NCBI GenBank assembly: GCA_934045075.1
Contig: OW203722.1
Coordinates: 14,880,796 to 14,944,795, forward strand
From: Yponomeuta sedellus
Lineage: Eukaryota; Arthropoda; Insecta; Lepidoptera; Yponomeutidae
Direction of reading: 5' to 3'
Length of the DNA stretch: 64,000 nucleotides
Of the stretch, positions 50,301 to 56,300 are shown in pieces; position 1 is the stretch's first letter; each line of letters begins with the position of its first letter. The notes beneath the pieces are model-generated. The model was not told the origin of the DNA. It ran no database searches and saw only the letters and a program-made list of their open reading frames with translations. The position numbers and the translations under genes were made by a program.

Positions 50301-53300
50301 GAGGTCGAATGACACCTGAGCGACAAACATTGTCGCGAAAAACTTTCATAGCATGGTACGCTGGGGCGAAAAAGCGAAATCCAATATATTTTTGATTAGT
50401 TTTATTACAATTAAAAGTTTATATTACGAAAATCCGGTAGGTATGCTTATTTTTTTTGTGGATTACAATTATATTTTCACTTTCTTTGTTTTATTTCCTA
50501 CTTTATCTTTCCCTTATCTAACATACGCGTACTTGCGTACTTACAAATATTTATCGCCCCCGCGTATCATGCTATGAAACATTTTCGTTGGTTTGTCTCT
50601 CGCTCCGGTGAGCGGCAAACATTGTCTCGATCGCATCCATATTAATAAAAAATGTAATATTAATATCGACGTAACAGAAAAATACGTTTATTGCGAATTT
50701 GACAAAATCATGATTCACAAATATAATTGAATGTTGTGTAATGTATGATTGTACCCAGAATTGTATTGACTGATTAATGTCACTATTTAAAATTATACCC
50801 ATAATTGTGAACTGTTTATTTACACGTTTTCAAGTTGGCTATGACACGGAAGTGGCCCGACCCAGCATGGGAATCAATACTCGTGCTGCCCGGAGGGGTT
50901 AGAGCCGATTTGCAACATGTATGAAGCGTAGCCTTTATGCGTTCGGTCTTGGTTCAGGCTAACAAACCCTTTAATGTATAGTTCCACGTGACTTGTACTC
51001 TGGATAGAAATACGACGGAATCCAACCAAAAAGTTACCTCTCATTATTGAATGTCAGTAGGCCTAATGCCAGCATTCAAGGAACTATAGGTTCACTGTAG
51101 GAACACCACAAGCACACCTAATTCAGAAGCCTTCGTAACACAGGTGTCCTACTGCAGGGTAAAGATAGCTCTCCTAAGACCAAGAGTTTCGGTAATTTGC
51201 CGCTACTGACCACCCTGGACCCCTTTGACCCACATATTCCATTTAATAAAGTGTTCTCTATCTATCTATTGGCAAAAAAACCGGCCAAGTGCGAGTCAGA
51301 CTCGCGCACCGAGGGTTCCGTACAAACCTGCAAGGTTTACAAAGTTCGTTCATTACGACATGTTACAGCTTAAAGGTATTATAGACCTGAGTATTTGGTA
51401 TGAATTTCAATTTAATACCTCTACGCGTTTATGAGGAAATGGGTAGTAAGATTAAAATTATTAAAAAAATATATATTATGTGATGTAACTAAAAATTTAT
51501 GGTTTTCGTAATTTTTCCTTTATCTATGCTATAAGACGTTGCTTCGTACCAAATTTCAAGATTCTGAGTTCACGGGAAGCACCCTGTAGGTTTTGATTCC
51601 CTTGCAAGTGTCGAAAATTTGCGGCATAAACGGCTGTATCTTTTGATTGCGTTGGCTTAGAAGTTTGATTTTTTCACAGCTTCAAGGGACAGTAGACCTG
51701 AGTAATTGATATAAATTTCAGCTTCATACCTCTACGCGTTCCTGAGAAAAAGGGTCTTGACAGACGGACGGACGGACAGACGGACAACAAAGTGATCCTA
51801 TAAGGGTTCCGTTTTTTCCTTTTGAGGTACGGAACCCTAAAAAGGAAAAATTGGAAATGAACCTAACTAATTAATTTAACGAAAACTCAGCAGTTTCAAA
51901 TAATTATGAAACCTTTTTTATGTAACCTTGAAAGGGTCCCTCGATAAATAATAAAATTTTATTTTAACGAATTTTCTACATGTCTTCAAGAACGATGAGA
52001 TTGTTTTGAAACTTTAAAAATATAACTTATCAGAATAAAGAGAATATTTATAATTTGCTGGTTAAAAATTGTCAGTAGTTTTTTTTAACCGACATCAACA
52101 ACAAGACATTTCATCAAAGTTGAAATGGCAAACAAGTGACAACGCAAAAGAAATCTAGAATGGGTGAAGTAATAAAAAAAAATTGATTTACATAATATGA
52201 TAGGCAGAATGAAAAAATTTAAAAAATGGTGTAAAGAGGTTTGCACAGACCTCTTTATGCCATTTTTTATATTTTTTCATTGCACTGCAGGGAACAGACC
52301 TTTCAGAGAGAGATAGGGTACAGGCGTAATTACCAAGCATGCCCACAGCGGCTCTAAAATTACAAGCGCTGAGGTATGAAAAAACGTTAGATACTCAAGT
52401 TCCTCACAATGTTTTCTTTTCTCGATAGCGAGTCGCATTGCTACCACAACATCACGCAAAGTACGAAACTTCGAAAACAAATTAATTGGTGTACCTCCGC
52501 TGTACCTCCCAAATGAGAACCGGTGTTCCACCGCTGCGCTACCACCTTTGCTCTACGAAGACTTTTTGTCTGAAACGAAATGGCTTTATCTTTTTAGAAA
52601 GACAAAACTTAATTTAATTTCCACTCGTTTTTGCTAGGCAGTGCGCGAAATTCGGTCATAAATAAAGATTCTGACAAATTTTGCTAGACCTAATTTCCAT
52701 GCGTGGTTGAAGATATCTTGTCTCGAGGAGAGTTTCGGTGTTTGAGTTTCGGGCACGTAGCCACATGCCAACGATACCCTAGTTACTTCGCTAACTTTGA
52801 TAAGAGTTGAATTAAACTCCCACAAACACAACACGAGTGCAGCAGCTAAAGGGCGCCGTTTGAATCTTCTTAAGATAACCGCAAGGGATGTTAGGCGACT
52901 TCGCTCGATCTTGTAAAAGGCACAATTTCAACAGTAATATGATGCCTTTTAACCCTCGACTAAACATAGAGGTGTTATTATTATGTTTGGCGCGGTGGTC
53001 TGTCCGTCTGTCTGTGGCACTTTAGCACAGATAACATCTTTCCGCGGTACCTAATTCATATTCATTTATTAGCGATTATAATGGTATAATACAATGATGT
53101 TACATGAGTTTAAGTTTAAGTTATTTGTGGTAACCTGCTGGGGAACATGTTTCTGCTATTTCAGACAAAAAAGTAGAATATCGGTGTTATTTATAAAAAC
53201 GCGATTCCTTAAAGCACTCCTCAGAAGTAATCTGTTGTAAGGGCAACAACAAAACCATAGATTACATATTCCTGGTTCTGAGGAATGTTTTATATGAATC

Positions 53301-56300
53301 GTGTTTTTATGATAAATGAGTATGTTTACAACGCGCAAATTTCCTGCATCTACGATTTTTACACACACACACACACGTACGCACCCTCGCACGCATACCC
53401 ACGCCCACACAAAAACACATATATACATATACACACACAAACATACACACCGCTCTATCACTTCTTTTGGACGGTTCTTTACATTTTTTTGTAGTTTCGA
53501 ACTGAAGCTGTATGAAATCCACAGCAATTACCAACGTTTGCGGCCATTTCCAATTCAGCTATAGAGGTATAATATTACCTCTCCTCACAAACACAATACG
53601 TTTATGCCTTACGTAGGTGTACTATATAGGGTAGGTAAATAAATCACAAATGTTAAGACTCTTGGGTGACAAAGAAAACATCCCGGGATTTAAAATAAAC
53701 AAAGGAAATATAGGAAGTGCCCTTTTTATCCCATTTGTATTTGATCATAGGTAGCTACTTCCAGCCAAAAACTTCCCATCGTTATTTATGTACATAAACA
53801 AAAGGAGAAGCCTTCTAAAGGCAGTGAATGGACTTGCTATACTTATATGGAACATTATATTCCATCTTTTCCCCACACCACTGCGAGTTCTAGTATGACT
53901 GCTAATGAATCCGCAAATAATATTATTAGTCGTAACTACAAACTAGGGACCTTACAATGATGTGTATACTCTTGGACATCAGATAATCACTTCACATGAC
54001 GTTAACAACATAGACGATAATAGATTCAAATGGCACTTGGTTTGCACTTGCGGTCAAAGGCCACCAAGTCGCAGGCTCGCAGCCATTGGTTTAAATGCAC
54101 ATTATACGCTTGCTAACTCTACATTTAGTTAGATACATATTGTAAATTGTAAGATTTGCCGTAATAAATTGACGATTGCAAAAGATAAGTACAAAAATTC
54201 GCTGAAATTGACATTAACGTTATTTAATTTCTGTAATATTCGCAATTGGACCTAAATGTATTTATATCGTTATCGTTATCAACCCTTGTATGTCCCCACT
54301 GCTGGGGCACGGGTCTCTTCCTGCATCGCAGGAAGGTTAGGCCATACTCCACCACGGGGGCCAAGTCCGGGTAAAATGTATTTATGTATTAAGTTTGAAT
54401 TAGTTGGTTTAAGCTTTTCTTTTATATTAAGCCATACATTCTTTATTTTTCATTTGGTGTGCAGGTACTATTGGAAAAACAGCACTGTTTCGAATAAAAA
54501 CAGCAAACGCTGAAATAGTAATAGTATCACACGCACACTCTATTTTATAATTATTATTATGTAAGCATATCTGTTTATGGTAATAACTCATTCATTCATT
54601 AATTGATTAATTCATTCATTCAAAATTGAGCGTGATGGAATGTACAGTCTATGTACTACAAGGTAACATCAAATTCGTTTACAATTTTTCGTAAGCTAAT
54701 AAAAAAATACGCGACAATTTTTAAACAAACAAAGGGACAAAGGAACATTCCGTCGAAATATTTCTGATAATTTCAAAATCGATAGTAGATCAAAATCGGA
54801 GATACAATAAGCTGAGTTAATTTACTGCGTAAGAATGGCTACAAGTAACGAACTTTAAGCGGACTGGTTTGCCAAAAAACATGGCGATTAATCGGCAATT
54901 ACAGCGCGAAACTCCGGTTCGGAAGATATTCTATTGTTGGATAAGAAGCGACAGGTCTTAGACGAAGTGATGTTGGTCGAATCATTAATCTTACATTCAA
55001 CTACACAGCTGCCACACAATGCAAGGGAAACACCCTAATGGCCCGCAAGTAAATTACAATTTGGCATGTAACAAAACGTTTTGAACCATCAATGATAGGT
55101 TTTGTTCATAAACTCGTTCAATAGCGACTCTAGCACCGACCAAAAGTAGCCGATTTATGCTCGTTTATTACATTTTTACAATTTTCCGACGTTTCGGCAC
55201 TTTTTCAGGTGCCGTGGTCTAGGATGACAGTTTTAATTATGTCTAGTGCTCGTGTTAACCTTAGAAAATACAATAGATACTATGTTAAATTATAACATAT
55301 TTTAAACTTTCGCGACGTGAACACATAGTTAGAATATTTTCGGGGCTTAATCGCGTAGTAATTTATTGTTGTCGCAAACGTGGGATTCGGTCATCAAGAA
55401 GTGTTCGAGTGGAAAAAAGTCGCATGGCTTATCGTCCGACATTGTCAGTGTAGTGTGTTGCAACCCTAATAGTGATTTGTGATGGCTGATTGAGGGTAGT
55501 CTGAAACCTTGTCAGCCGAAGATGCGAACGGGTGCCAGCCATCAGTCTTCTCGTGACCACGATGACTGTAACTTCGTCGAAACGTCGAGGTAAAATAACA
55601 ATAAATTACTACGCGATTAAGCCCCGAAAATATTCTATATGTTAATTTATACAGGTTATTAGTGTACCGTAGTCATCAAGGAACCCCAGTAGTTTCGTCG
55701 CGCCCGTCCATCTGACTGTCCAATGCTTAGCACAGAGACGATTAGTACCACAGACCTTAAATCTGGCACAGATACACATTATAAATTAGTCACGCCGTCA
55801 AAACAGTAGAATAATTGTTACAAAAATTGTGTACGTCCCCTTCACTTAAATTAGGGGTGCATTATTTTCTCGTCTACACCATACTGTGCAGAATCGCAGA
55901 ATCGATTGTCGTTAAAAAAAATTGTGTATAAAACTATTTTTAGATTTAGATATTTGTTTGCGAAATATTAAGCTAAAAGGCGCGATTTTTTGTTACAGTA
56001 GGGCTACCTCTTCCTCTTTCGGCTATACAATTGATTGTAGAAACGTAAAAAAATTCATAATATTTTTTTTTAATCGACTAAAAGGAAAAGTATCCGGCTA
56101 AGTAGGTTTTACAAGTTACTAGTACTCCTATAAGTATAGTAATGAGGTGACAAAGTTATAAAAGGAAGGCTTTGTACAAATTCCATTGAAAATCACTTTG
56201 ATGAGGTTGATAGTTCCGTAATGCAGGCAAAAAACCTCTCCCTCTACGGAACCCTACAATACGCCTATTCCGAGACGCACTTGGCGGGTTTTATCTTAGT

